NCBI GenBank assembly: GCA_022791475.1
Contig: JAAVZD010000014.1
Location: forward strand, 1-64,000
DNA from: Clostridia bacterium
GTDB lineage: Bacteria > Bacillota_A > Clostridia > TANB77 > CAG-508
DNA length: 64,000 nucleotides
Reading direction: 5' to 3'
Shown here: in pieces, positions 28,689 through 37,410 of the stretch
How the letters are laid out: every line of letters starts with the position of its first letter
Numbering within the stretch: position 1 is the first letter of the stretch
Program-made: the position numbers and the translations under genes
The notes under the pieces: model-generated
Databases searched by the model: none
Seen by the model: the letters and a program-made list of their open reading frames with translations, nothing else
What the model was told of the DNA's origin: nothing

Positions 28689-29663
28689 TTGGAGAACCCA
28701 CATAAAAAGAAAAATTGGAACCAAAAATATTTATCTAATATGAAGTATAAGTCTTTTAAGCGAAAACATTATTATATTTCAAAGTTAAATGGAGAAGAAA
28801 CATATATTATAGGTTATAATTACGACAAAAAAGAAGGATTTATGCTTAATACAAATGAAGTTGAAAATAGGAGTAAGTTTTCAAATGAAAATATCTCTGA
28901 TATTATAAAATCTGTCTTTGAAAGGGATTTTATGACTTATGAAAAGGATATTATGTATAAAGGTTGGAGCATATTAGATAGTTTACTTAGTTTAAGACAA
29001 AGATTAGACTATCCTTATGATATTAACGAAAATACTATAAGTGACAAAGAATTAATTGAATTAGAAGAAAATTTATCTAATAATAATAGAAAAGAAATTA
29101 TAAAATGGCTAAAGATTTATGGAATGCCATTTCTTGGAGATAAATACATTGATAATCATATGATTATAGGCATACCACCTTTTAGTTATGGATTTAAAAA
29201 TGATATTTACACATGTTATAAAAATAAAGCGTGTGTGTGTAGATTAGGGAGTTTTCTTATTTCGCTTAATATTATTTTTCATACTTTTATTTTATTTTTA
29301 AGTTATGCAGATAAAATGGAAGTTTTAGAAGAATTATATTTTGATGAAAATAACTATGATGAAGTAGATAGAAGTTCTTATATAAGGAGAGCCCTTTCAA
29401 GTATAAGCGATAAAGCTATTATTAATTTGGATAATATATTGAAGCAAAATCAATTATCTCGTTTTGAAGGTTGTATGGAAACAATAATATCATTAGCAAT
29501 GTATCAATTAGCCATAATTGCATCATCTTATAAAATACAGACAGCTAAAAAATGTAATTTTAAAGATTGTAAAAATATTTTTATTCCAACTAGAAGAACA
29601 AGAGATTATTGTATGCATTGCTCAAGGCAAAAGCAATATAAGAAAGAACATAATTGTAAATAA
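28689..29663 (+). CDS. Unknown protein with C-terminal zinc-finger-like motif
   Basis: 324 residues, TTG start 8 nt after AAGGAGG. The body is helical and not recognised; a hydrophobic stretch lies near residues 190-210. The C-terminus 'CNFKDCKNIF...RDYCMHCSRQ' is a four-Cys CGNR-like finger, often nucleic-acid binding. Position as cargo in the element, opposite strand to rep, suggests an accessory function. Confidence 0.7.
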   Translation: MENPHKKKNWNQKYLSNMKYKSFKRKHYYISKLNGEETYIIGYNYDKKEGFMLNTNEVENRSKFSNENISDIIKSVFERDFMTYEKDIMYKGWSILDSLLSLRQRLDYPYDINENTISDKELIELEENLSNNNRKEIIKWLKIYGMPFLGDKYIDNHMIIGIPPFSYGFKNDIYTCYKNKACVCRLGSFLISLNIIFHTFILFLSYADKMEVLEELYFDENNYDEVDRSSYIRRALSSISDKAIINLDNILKQNQLSRFEGCMETIISLAMYQLAIIASSYKIQTAKKCNFKDCKNIFIPTRRTRDYCMHCSRQKQYKKEHNCK

Positions 29664-29712
29664 ACAAAAAAAGTTATAGTCAAATAGTGATTATAACCTT
29701 TTTTTATAATGT
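29662..29712 (+). terminator. Terminator after the zinc-finger gene
   Basis: AAAGTTATAGTC pairs imperfectly with GATTATAACCTTT and runs into Ts. Confidence 0.6.
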
Positions 29713-29834
29713 CTGTACTTCCCTTTTTTATAATGTCCATATTCTATGCAAAATACTTCTTTTTTTATGATGTCCGGAAATTACTAATTATTTTTTATAT
29801 TACTTTAATAATATATCTTTTTTACGATGTTCGG
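29701..29834 (+). repeat. Four direct repeats TTTTTTATRATGTCCG
   Basis: Copies near 29701, 29724, 29761 and 29818, spaced 23, 37 and 57 bp, in the noncoding gap between two element genes. Could be iteron-like protein sites or an origin for the element; no direct proof. Confidence 0.55.
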
Positions 29835-29888
29835 ATTTATAATGTAAGTATATTATATTTTTCATAAATAGTATTTTTATTAAAATTT

Positions 29889-30545
29889 TTAATTTAGTTT
29901 TTTTAATGAAATTGCAGCATTGATAACTAAACTTATACATTCATCTGATTTTAATGTTATAGTTTCCTTTGAACCTATTTCTGAAAGCTGAACTGTAGAT
30001 ACTGTTTCTGTTTCATCGTGTCCAAATGAATTTTTATAAACTTTTGATTTTTCAATAAAAAACATAGAATTTTTTACTAATGCAGATACTTCATATTCTC
30101 CCGCTGGAATAACATATTTAATATATTGTGCTCCATCAAAAGTTACATATTTACCATATTCTCCAAGCTCATTATATTTTAGAGTTATATCTGCACTATT
30201 AGAATTTTCAATTTTTATATTATCATTTGTATAAATATCTTTTGTTCCATCGCTTATAGATGTAATTTGTCCATCTTCATATGCATATACATAGTAGAAT
30301 ATATTTTCATTTTCCTTATAAAGTATTTTATACCTTGGACCATTGCTCCATTCTTTATCTTTACCTATTTTAACGATTTTAGAAGTATCCATATTTAATG
30401 TTTGAAAAACTACAGTTATATTACTTTTAAGTGGTTCCTCTTTAAAATTAGACCATTTTTTCATAGGACTATTCATAATTGCACTTATAGTAACAAAAAT
30501 AAATAAAATCACAATTACACCCAATATTGCTTTAACAGTTTTCAT
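29889..30545 (-). CDS. Membrane-anchored protein, 218 residues
   Basis: One N-terminal membrane helix (residues 5-24) and an extracytoplasmic beta-rich region; the C-terminal half ('YIKYVIPAGEYEV...ECISLVINAAI') looks like a sandwich domain. No lipobox Cys. Function unknown; cargo of the element. Ribosome site GGAGGAGAAT is before the ATG. Confidence 0.7.
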   Translation of the reverse strand: MKTVKAILGVIVILFIFVTISAIMNSPMKKWSNFKEEPLKSNITVVFQTLNMDTSKIVKIGKDKEWSNGPRYKILYKENENIFYYVYAYEDGQITSISDGTKDIYTNDNIKIENSNSADITLKYNELGEYGKYVTFDGAQYIKYVIPAGEYEVSALVKNSMFFIEKSKVYKNSFGHDETETVSTVQLSEIGSKETITLKSDECISLVINAAISLKKLN

Positions 30546-30678
30546 AGTATTCTCCTCCTTTTATTTTTTATAATAGTAGAATAACATATAAAAGATTACT
30601 TTGCAATACTTTTGTTGCACATTTGTATTACATACAATATATAAAAAAATATTTATAATTGTAATACGAGGTGATTAT

Positions 30679-30852
30679 ATGAAGAAATTTAAAATTCCGT
30701 CAGTTCCACCAACAACAAATAAATCTATACGTTTTCCAAATGATATTATAGAAAATGTAGAAAAAGCAATAAAGGGAACAAGTTGTACTTTTACAGCTTT
30801 TGTTGTAGAAGCGGTTAAAATAGCATTAGAAAATTTAGAAGAAGACAAGTAA
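30679..30852 (+). CDS. Small ribbon-helix-helix-like protein
   Basis: 57 residues; 'KSIRFPNDIIENVEKAI...TFTAFVVEAVKIALE' fits an Arc/YlcI-type RHH fold. GAGGTGAT precedes the ATG at 30679; the longer TTG form has no support. Probable DNA-binding regulator or solo antitoxin-like protein. Confidence 0.75.
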   Translation: MKKFKIPSVPPTTNKSIRFPNDIIENVEKAIKGTSCTFTAFVVEAVKIALENLEEDK

Positions 30853-30877
30853 TTATATATAATTAATAAATTATCTA

Positions 30878-30916
30878 AAAAGAAGCGGGCTGGATTTTCT
30901 CTATTCCGCTTCTTTT
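30878..30916. terminator. Bidirectional terminator
   Basis: 11-bp stem AAAAGAAGCGG/CCGCTTCTTTT between convergent genes. Confidence 0.85.
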
Positions 30917-30967
30917 ATTATGAATTTCCCTTATCGTATGTCTTTTGATTTCTAAACTTTTTAATCT

Positions 30968-32008
30968 TTATTTGATATTTATTATTGAATACTTTCTATC
31001 TAATATGTTAGGAAAAGATTTATACTTTAATAATTCTACTAATTTTTCAGCATGATGAATAAGTGCTTCTCCTGGAAAATATGCCCAAAAATCCGTTGTA
31101 TTATTTGACGCTTCTTTTACAAAATCATTACAAGTAATTTCATTAGATATATTTTTTGACATATAAAATTCTTCTGAATAATTTATTATAATAAAACTTA
31201 TTAATTGTAACTTCTCATCAATAGTTAATCTGTTAAATTGTTTTTCAAATTTATAATAATTCCTATCATCTTTGTGATAAAACATATATATTATACTGCT
31301 ATCTTTTAAAGGAAATACACATATGTTAATATATTTCATTTTAATATCAGAGTTATTATTATATATATCATTTATAATATTCCCATCTAAATCTCCATAT
31401 AAACATATATGTCCTTGAAAAGCTATAGGAACAATATAATCTAATTTTTTAGAGAATATCAATCTATAACCACTTTTTAGATTTTTGTCTATTATTTTTT
31501 TTGCTCTTTTATATTCCCACTTTTCTTCTTCTAAATCTATATAATTTATTTCATTTTTATAATTGAAAGCTTCCGAATTGCATGGGGAAATCTCCTTCAT
31601 TTTATTATATAGTTGAATTTCAAATAATCTTTTATCCCAAGTTACAAGAATATTTTTTAAAGTAATTTCAGCCAACATTTTATTTGTAGGATATTCTGTT
31701 AGATTAATTTCATCTTCATAATCTTTAAAAATTAAATTGTCACATTCATTACATATTATATGAAATGTTCCTGCTTCCATAATTCCTTCTTCTTCTTTAA
31801 TTGCTGGTAATTCAAAAAAGTAATTTGATGTATATACTAAACCTTGTTTTTCAATATTTTTTAAAATAAATTTAGGAATAGAGTGAGAATTGCAAAAACT
31901 TGAAACTTTTTTATTACAGCAAACACAATTTTCGAGTTTAGCATTCTTTCTACATTCTTTTGAAATAGATGAAATTTTTTGATTTAATTTTATTAATTCT
32001 TTATTCAT
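30968..32008 (-). CDS. Unknown Cys-rich protein, HNH-like, possible defence cargo
   Basis: 346 residues from the ATG at 32008 (AAGGAG upstream). N-terminus has 'CVCCNKKVSSFCNSHSIPKF' and later 'CNECD', giving a CxxC...C...H...CxxC zinc-site layout that recalls HNH-type nucleases ('SHSIPKF' resembles their His motif). The rest is alpha/beta and not recognised. It is the last gene before attR, the usual place for accessory or defence cargo. The nuclease role is inference. Confidence 0.6.
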   Translation of the reverse strand: MNKELIKLNQKISSISKECRKNAKLENCVCCNKKVSSFCNSHSIPKFILKNIEKQGLVYTSNYFFELPAIKEEEGIMEAGTFHIICNECDNLIFKDYEDEINLTEYPTNKMLAEITLKNILVTWDKRLFEIQLYNKMKEISPCNSEAFNYKNEINYIDLEEEKWEYKRAKKIIDKNLKSGYRLIFSKKLDYIVPIAFQGHICLYGDLDGNIINDIYNNNSDIKMKYINICVFPLKDSSIIYMFYHKDDRNYYKFEKQFNRLTIDEKLQLISFIIINYSEEFYMSKNISNEITCNDFVKEASNNTTDFWAYFPGEALIHHAEKLVELLKYKSFPNILDRKYSIINIK

Positions 32009-32166
32009 ATGGCACTCCTTAAAATAATCTACCAAATTATACCAAAATATAACTAATTTTTCAAGCCTCTTTTATAATCCCTTTTTATAATAATATCTCA
32101 TAGAGCCCTTCATCCAAGCACCGTATAGCATATTTCATATATAGGGGCAGGTAGGGTATAAAAATA

Positions 32167-32209
32167 ATGCAATAAGTATGCAATAAGTATGCAATAAGTA
32201 ATGCAATAC
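32167..32209 (+). repeat. ATGCAATAAGT tandem repeats (candidate integrase arm sites, right)
   Basis: Three perfect 11-bp units at 32167, 32178 and 32189 plus a partial fourth at 32201. Related sequence flanks attL. Confidence 0.75.
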
Positions 32210-32344
32210 AAATATATAATTAATATATAATATAAAATTATTGAATGTATAATGAAGGCATAGTATGAATTTTATATATAATATAAAGGTAGTATATATA
32301 TATTAAAAATATACTGAATATATAGTAAAATTAGCCTTTTTGGT

Positions 32345-32355
32345 CGGGTACACCA
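32345..32355 (+). repeat. attR core of the tRNA-Arg(ACG) element
   Basis: CGGGTACACCA, copy of the tRNA 3' end, followed by what was probably the original tRNA terminator region. Confidence 0.8.
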
Positions 32356-32460
32356 TTTCAGGTTTTTAAGCACTTACTTGTTAAGGTGCTTTTATTTTTT
32401 TCTAATATAATTAACATCAAATTTTAAAAGTTTTAGATAATACAAATATAAGAAATATTT

Positions 32461-32490
32461 AACTACTTTATTTAGTAAAGTAGTTTTTTT
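32461..32490 (+). terminator. Terminator in the right flank
   Basis: Perfect 10-bp stem AACTACTTTA/TAAAGTAGTT, 5-nt loop, T-run. Confidence 0.8.
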
Positions 32491-32623
32491 ATGCCATAAA
32501 ATAAAATTTATAAAAAATAATAAGTAAAAAAATGTATTATTAAGTTGATTTTTCACAGGGCTTCTATTATACTTATAATAGAAAATATTAAAAAAAATTA
32601 TCTATTAAGGGGAGAAATTTAAA

Positions 32624-33517
32624 ATGGAAGAAACAAATGTAATATTCGAAGTAACAAAAGTAGGATTTGCCGTAAATACTAAATGGAGTGTATTCGTTGA
32701 TAATGAATATATTGGTAAAATTGACTTCAAAAATAATTTGGCAAAGAAATTGTCTAAAGGTGTACATACTGTACAATATAAAGTAGGAGTACAAAAAACT
32801 AAAATTTTAAATATTAATGTTGCCGACGAAGAAATAGTTGTTGAATGCATATGGGATGGAACTGTAAGGAATTTTCATGTTGTTGGAGGAGAAAGTAATA
32901 ATAATGAAAACGATATATCAGAAAATAATGAAACAAAAAATAACAATAAAGACTATACATTTTGCAGTAATTGTGGCAAAGAAATAAAAAAAGGAAGTGC
33001 TTTTTGTTCTTATTGTGGCAATAAAATAGAACAAGAAACTATAAATAAAGAAAATAATACTCCTTCACAAAATAATACAAATAATATGGTTCCAAAAGAT
33101 AGAAATGCACTTATTATTATATTTGTAATAATTTGTTTGATAGTAGGTTTTATATTTTTCAAAAATATAGGAGTAATTGGAGACAATAATAGTAATAATA
33201 GCAAAACTACTTCAATAGAAAATGATGCAAAGTCAGCAGCTTTACAAGTTATTACAGTTGAAAACAAATATTATTTAAATTCTTCTTATTCAATAGGAAA
33301 AATAACAAGCAAAAATGCTGTTTTAGATAGTAAATCAGGAGAATGGTATTTATTTAAATGTACTTACAGTTATAACCCTTTAAATAGAGCAGGTAGTACA
33401 ATGTTAGATAGAGAAGACAACGGACAAGTATATGTTGGAATAAAAATGAAAGAAAATGATATGTTCAATTACAAATTTGGAAGAACATTAGAAGATTTAA
33501 AGTCAAAATTAAATTAA
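32624..33517 (+). CDS. Zinc-ribbon membrane protein
   Basis: 297 residues: N-terminal beta-domain with PEGA-like look ('WSVFVDNEYIGKI'), Asn-rich linker, zinc ribbon 'CSNCGKEIKKGSAFCSYCG' (about 108-127), one membrane helix (about 163-182), and an extracytoplasmic C-terminal domain. Such zinc-ribbon/TM proteins are frequent in Clostridia; function unknown. AGGGGAG precedes the ATG. Confidence 0.78.
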   Translation: MEETNVIFEVTKVGFAVNTKWSVFVDNEYIGKIDFKNNLAKKLSKGVHTVQYKVGVQKTKILNINVADEEIVVECIWDGTVRNFHVVGGESNNNENDISENNETKNNNKDYTFCSNCGKEIKKGSAFCSYCGNKIEQETINKENNTPSQNNTNNMVPKDRNALIIIFVIICLIVGFIFFKNIGVIGDNNSNNSKTTSIENDAKSAALQVITVENKYYLNSSYSIGKITSKNAVLDSKSGEWYLFKCTYSYNPLNRAGSTMLDREDNGQVYVGIKMKENDMFNYKFGRTLEDLKSKLN

Positions 33518-33526
33518 GATAATATA

Positions 33527-33580
33527 AAAATAATAGTAAAGGGAGAATTTGAAGATTCTCCCTTTTACTATTATTTTAAC
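33527..33580. terminator. Long bidirectional terminator
   Basis: 22-bp stem with one bulge (33527-33548, 33555-33577) between convergent genes; overlaps the stop of the - strand gene. Confidence 0.88.
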
Positions 33581-34722
33581 CTATTTATTTCCTCTTGAAC
33601 TTTATTAATTTCTTTATTAAGGCGTTTTATATAATCATTATGATTTTCTATTGCTGTTGATTTTTGATTTTCAAAGCTTCTTAAATCACTAGTATTATAT
33701 GATATTTGATTACTAATTTCAGTATGATGATTTGATATCCTTCCTTCTTTAAGAATAGGAACATCAATAAAGTCACCTTGATATCCACTTTCATTTTTTT
33801 GTAATGCAATTTTTAAGTCACTTATAATTGCCTTATATTTGTTTATTTCTTTATCAATTTCAATTAAGTATTCGTTATGATTTACTTCTGCTGCTTTCTT
33901 TTCTTCTTCATAATATTGTATAAATGAGTTTAGTCTTGCTATTTCTTCAGAATTATCTTTTGAATATGAATTATCATTATTGCTTAAAGAATTATTATTG
34001 TTTACTGTATTATCTGAAGAATAACTACTATTATTTATATTTGAGGAAGGATTATCAGTATTTAGTAAGATATTTGATTTACTATTTGAAGAGAGATTCT
34101 CGTTTGAATTAGTTATATCATTAAGAATATTACTTGTAGAATTAATCTCTGGATTTACAGTATTAATATTTTTATTATAATTATATCTAAAACCTTCCCA
34201 CTTACTAGAATTAATTGTTTCTTCTAAGCTTAAAGTACAATTTTGAATTGCATTAGTAAAACGATTATAAATATAATATTCAACTTTATCAGTATATATA
34301 TATTCTGGCCCATATAAATTAGTAAGCCTATTTCTTGTATCCCTATCTAGTATATAAGTTTGTCCTTCTGGAATACCAGCTTCTAACCAATTATAAATTC
34401 TATTAGGATTCTTTTCTTGTACTATTATAAAAGTAACATTATATGAATTATCTTCAAATTTTATATCATATAATTTCTGGTTTTCAGACAATTCATTTTC
34501 TATTTGCTTAAATATCTGTTCCTTTTCATAATTTTCCTTGCCACCATATAATTTATATATTTCTTCCGTTTGCTTGTCTAAATCTGATTTGAATTTGTTT
34601 ACCTTATTATTATTTGAAATAGCAGTTATTATACCTATTATAATAATACAAAAAATTAATAATAACACTATTATAATCCAAAGTTTCTTTTTATTTTCTA
34701 GTTTAATATCATCTTTTTTCAT
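33571..34722 (-). CDS. Membrane-anchored coiled-coil protein, Ser/Asn-rich
   Basis: 383 residues from the ATG at 34722 (GGGGGAAA upstream). Membrane helix near residues 14-36, extracytoplasmic domain, a Ser/Asn-rich linker (about 190-255) and two C-terminal coiled-coil segments sharing 'AxxNHxxYIxxxxKEINK' style repeats. No family recognised. Confidence 0.72.
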   Translation of the reverse strand: MKKDDIKLENKKKLWIIIVLLLIFCIIIIGIITAISNNNKVNKFKSDLDKQTEEIYKLYGGKENYEKEQIFKQIENELSENQKLYDIKFEDNSYNVTFIIVQEKNPNRIYNWLEAGIPEGQTYILDRDTRNRLTNLYGPEYIYTDKVEYYIYNRFTNAIQNCTLSLEETINSSKWEGFRYNYNKNINTVNPEINSTSNILNDITNSNENLSSNSKSNILLNTDNPSSNINNSSYSSDNTVNNNNSLSNNDNSYSKDNSEEIARLNSFIQYYEEEKKAAEVNHNEYLIEIDKEINKYKAIISDLKIALQKNESGYQGDFIDVPILKEGRISNHHTEISNQISYNTSDLRSFENQKSTAIENHNDYIKRLNKEINKVQEEINRLK

Positions 34723-35021
34723 GCCGATTTCCCCCATCATTCACTTATATATATTATTTATAATATAATTATCAAGTATTTTACTTTGCTTAACTATTTT
34801 CTCAAAAGTTGCATCTTCTATTATTAACTTTTCTAATTGTTGTTTAGATTATAGTATAAAACTTAAATGGCGTCAAAGATATTTTATAAAAATTATATAC
34901 GTCATATAAAAAAATTGTTATAATTTAAGAATATACAACGAATTTACCAAAAATTCGCGGAAAAAACATATTCTATATAGAAATAATAAATTTAATGGGG
35001 GTGAATAATTAGGAGGTTAAT

Positions 35022-35123
35022 ATGAAATATAAAGATGGATTTATTGGAATTATTATTAAAATTTTAATAGGATTAGGAGTAGTAATAGGTTTGTTTTACT
35101 TAGCTTTAGCGCTTACAAAATAG
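35022..35123 (+). CDS. 33-residue single-span membrane peptide
   Basis: ATG 5-6 nt after AGGAGG; sequence begins MKYKDGFIG and is one hydrophobic helix ending ALTK. The strong ribosome site and independent position argue for a real small gene, possibly a membrane regulator or toxin-like peptide. Confidence 0.55.
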   Translation: MKYKDGFIGIIIKILIGLGVVIGLFYLALALTK

Positions 35124-35212
35124 TTAAAATATAAATAAAAAACTAGTTTCGACACAAGGGCGATTGCTAATCGTTCGTACAGTTTAATTTAAAATAAAAT
35201 ATAATTATGAAG

Positions 35213-35258
35213 TGAACCCAAATTATTAAACTTTTTATCTAATAATTTAGGTTCATTT
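35213..35258. terminator. Bidirectional terminator
   Basis: 16-bp stem TGAACCCAAATTATTA/TAATAATTTAGGTTCA (one G-T pair). Between the small peptide and the VanW gene. Confidence 0.8.
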
Positions 35259-35298
35259 TATATTTAAATATTCGAATATTGGATATTTTATTTAAGCC

Positions 35299-37233
35299 TT
35301 AATTTGCTTGTGTAGGTTTACTCTCTACTGGTTTTTCACCATCTTCTGGAGTCTGGCTAGGTTTATTTTCTGGCTTTTCAGTAGGTTTTTCTTCAGGTTT
35401 TGTTTCAGGTTTCTCTGTAGGAGTCTCGCTAGGTTTTTGTACAGGTTTTTCTATTGGTGCTTGAACTTTAGTTCCTACAGCAACAACCCTATTATGAGGG
35501 TTATATGTATCATTAGAAAGTAACTTTTTAGAAACTACCCCACCATTTTGTTTTAAAATTCTATAACATACTGACTTACAACCATTTGAGCCACTTTCAA
35601 TTACTTTTGTTTGACCCACATTAAGGTTAGCATCATTTTGATTAATTGTTTTATATTGTATATAACCTGTTATATAAGACTGAATTTCAACTTCATATTC
35701 ATTTTCTTCTTTTACTCCAAATATTTTAGTAGTAATAGTTCCACCAGAAACTGTACTAATGATTTTTATTGGATATTTTCTACTGTTTTTAAATTTAAAA
35801 TCAGGCCCTCCCCAAGAAACAGTCGCATCACGTCCTGCAGGTACATATCCAGGGTTAAATCCATGATTATATCTTTCAACTATTTCTAAGTTTGAAAGAA
35901 GAACAGAATTATATAATGTAGAAGAAACTTGGCAAATTCCTCCACCAATGCCAGTTGTCACTTGGCCACCCGCATATACGGCTGCACTTTTAAATCCAGC
36001 AGCAGCAGTTCTTTGACCAACAGTTGTATTGTAAGAAAAAGTATCACCAGGCATTAAAACAGTACCATTTATCTTGTTAGAGGAAAGTTTTATATTTGTT
36101 GTTCTATTAACATTTCTTGCACTAAAATTAGTAGAGTATGTTGCTAACAAATTGGGAAAAGCTTCTGAACCTATATTATTAATAGTAATAGAAGGGACCG
36201 TTATTTTTAAAGGAATTATATAACTTTCTTTATCTTCTAATATAAGTGCTTTTGCCTCATCCATGCTTATTCCAAAATCTACACCATTAACGTGAGGAAT
36301 TACTGTAAAGGGTTCCTTAGTGTAAGTAGCATCTTTAGGCTCTGTATGTATTTTAGTATAAATAGAATCTAAGTCTATATCTCTAGCTGTACAATTAGTA
36401 ATAGGAATTTCTATATTTTCATTTTCAGCAGTAAAATTATTAATATTAGAAATTACCTTTAATTTTAAAGCTTCAGGTTCTATTACTATTCCATCAATAC
36501 CTTTTGTTATAACTAAATTAGAACCATCTATATAATAATTAGGCTCAATAAGTCTATCTGGTAAATTAGCTCCAATTTCTGTAATTAAAGTGTCAATAGT
36601 TTCCTCATTATAAGAAAAACTAGGACATATATTTAATTTGAAAATATAAGATGATAAAATTTTAAAATTATTTTTAAAAATATTATCTTCTCTACCTATA
36701 TTATAAGCAGTATTTATACTAGCTTCAATATCAAAACTAGCTCCTAATTGTTCAGGAATTATGGTAGTTACTGAATCATTGTGTATTAGTTCAAAAGGTG
36801 TTGTTAATTTTTTCTTTACAACATTTGAAAGCTTTTCAAGTGCTTCCTCTTTAGTAAGGCCAGAAACGTCAATACCTTTTATAGATATACCATAAATTAT
36901 TTTATTATTATTTAAGTTTGCTATTGCAAAAATAGTTGAAAATAATAAAAGTATAATAATACCAACTATAACTAAAGGTATTATAAGTTTTTTATTATAA
37001 TCTTTTTTTTCTTTTATAATTTTTTCTGTAGTTTCTTCCTTAATTTGTAATTCTTTTTCTTCTGAAACTTCTTCTAATGTAATTTGGTCTTGCTCTTTAA
37101 TATTACTTACTGAATCAGCTGCTATATCTTCTTTCTCAATTACTGTAGTTAAAACTTCTTCTGTTTTATTTTCTTTTTCAATTTCTTCTTCAGAAATTTC
37201 ATTTACTTTTAAACCCTCTTTTACTTCTGACAT
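35299..37233 (-). CDS. VanW-family wall protein with PG-binding domains
   Basis: 644 residues. Acidic cytoplasmic N-terminus, one membrane helix (about 84-106), two YoaR-type putative peptidoglycan-binding domains ('GIDVSGLTKEEALEKL'), then the VanW domain ('LMPGDTFSYN...GIGGGICQVSSTLYN...ERYNHG') and a Pro/Thr/Glu-rich tail. VanW proteins occur with glycopeptide-resistance clusters but are widespread in Clostridia; exact role unknown. Confidence 0.92.
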   Translation of the reverse strand: MSEVKEGLKVNEISEEEIEKENKTEEVLTTVIEKEDIAADSVSNIKEQDQITLEEVSEEKELQIKEETTEKIIKEKKDYNKKLIIPLVIVGIIILLLFSTIFAIANLNNNKIIYGISIKGIDVSGLTKEEALEKLSNVVKKKLTTPFELIHNDSVTTIIPEQLGASFDIEASINTAYNIGREDNIFKNNFKILSSYIFKLNICPSFSYNEETIDTLITEIGANLPDRLIEPNYYIDGSNLVITKGIDGIVIEPEALKLKVISNINNFTAENENIEIPITNCTARDIDLDSIYTKIHTEPKDATYTKEPFTVIPHVNGVDFGISMDEAKALILEDKESYIIPLKITVPSITINNIGSEAFPNLLATYSTNFSARNVNRTTNIKLSSNKINGTVLMPGDTFSYNTTVGQRTAAAGFKSAAVYAGGQVTTGIGGGICQVSSTLYNSVLLSNLEIVERYNHGFNPGYVPAGRDATVSWGGPDFKFKNSRKYPIKIISTVSGGTITTKIFGVKEENEYEVEIQSYITGYIQYKTINQNDANLNVGQTKVIESGSNGCKSVCYRILKQNGGVVSKKLLSNDTYNPHNRVVAVGTKVQAPIEKPVQKPSETPTEKPETKPEEKPTEKPENKPSQTPEDGEKPVESKPTQAN

Positions 37234-37410
37234 AATTCTACCTCATTTATTAAATTTCTACAAATAAATTAAACAACAAAATAATAAATTTGTAAATACT
37301 ATTTAAATTAATTATATTAAAAAATAATATAATTATTAAAAAAAGGAAATAATAAAAAAAAGTAGAAAAAATATATAGAGGATATTACAAAAGAAAGGAA
37401 GGAAAATAAG

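Larger units (their letters stand above)
24583..32355. mobile_element. 7.8-kb integrated element at tRNA-Arg(ACG), satellite-like
   Basis: Bounded by direct repeats CGGGTACACCA at 24583-24593 (tRNA 3' end) and 32345-32355. It encodes an integrase adjacent to the tRNA, a divergent promoter pair with small regulators, an excisionase-like protein, a DUF3987 replication-type protein and cargo of unknown role. There are no capsid, tail, terminase or conjugation genes. The order int-regulator-xis-rep resembles phage-inducible islands; a prophage 7 kb away could be a helper (inference). Confidence 0.85.
32036..32623. other. 588-bp noncoding junction: right end of the element and flank
   Basis: Contains the ATGCAATAAGT tandem repeats (32167-32209), low-complexity AT sequence, attR (32345-32355), a hairpin AAGCACTTA/TTAAGGTGCTT near 32370-32393, and a terminator at 32461-32490. 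No gene seen. Confidence 0.7.

Noticed and set aside
29701..29834. CRISPR-like array
   Set aside because: Repeats are short, T-rich and irregularly spaced, with no uniform spacers and no cas genes. No CRISPR array seen anywhere in the window.
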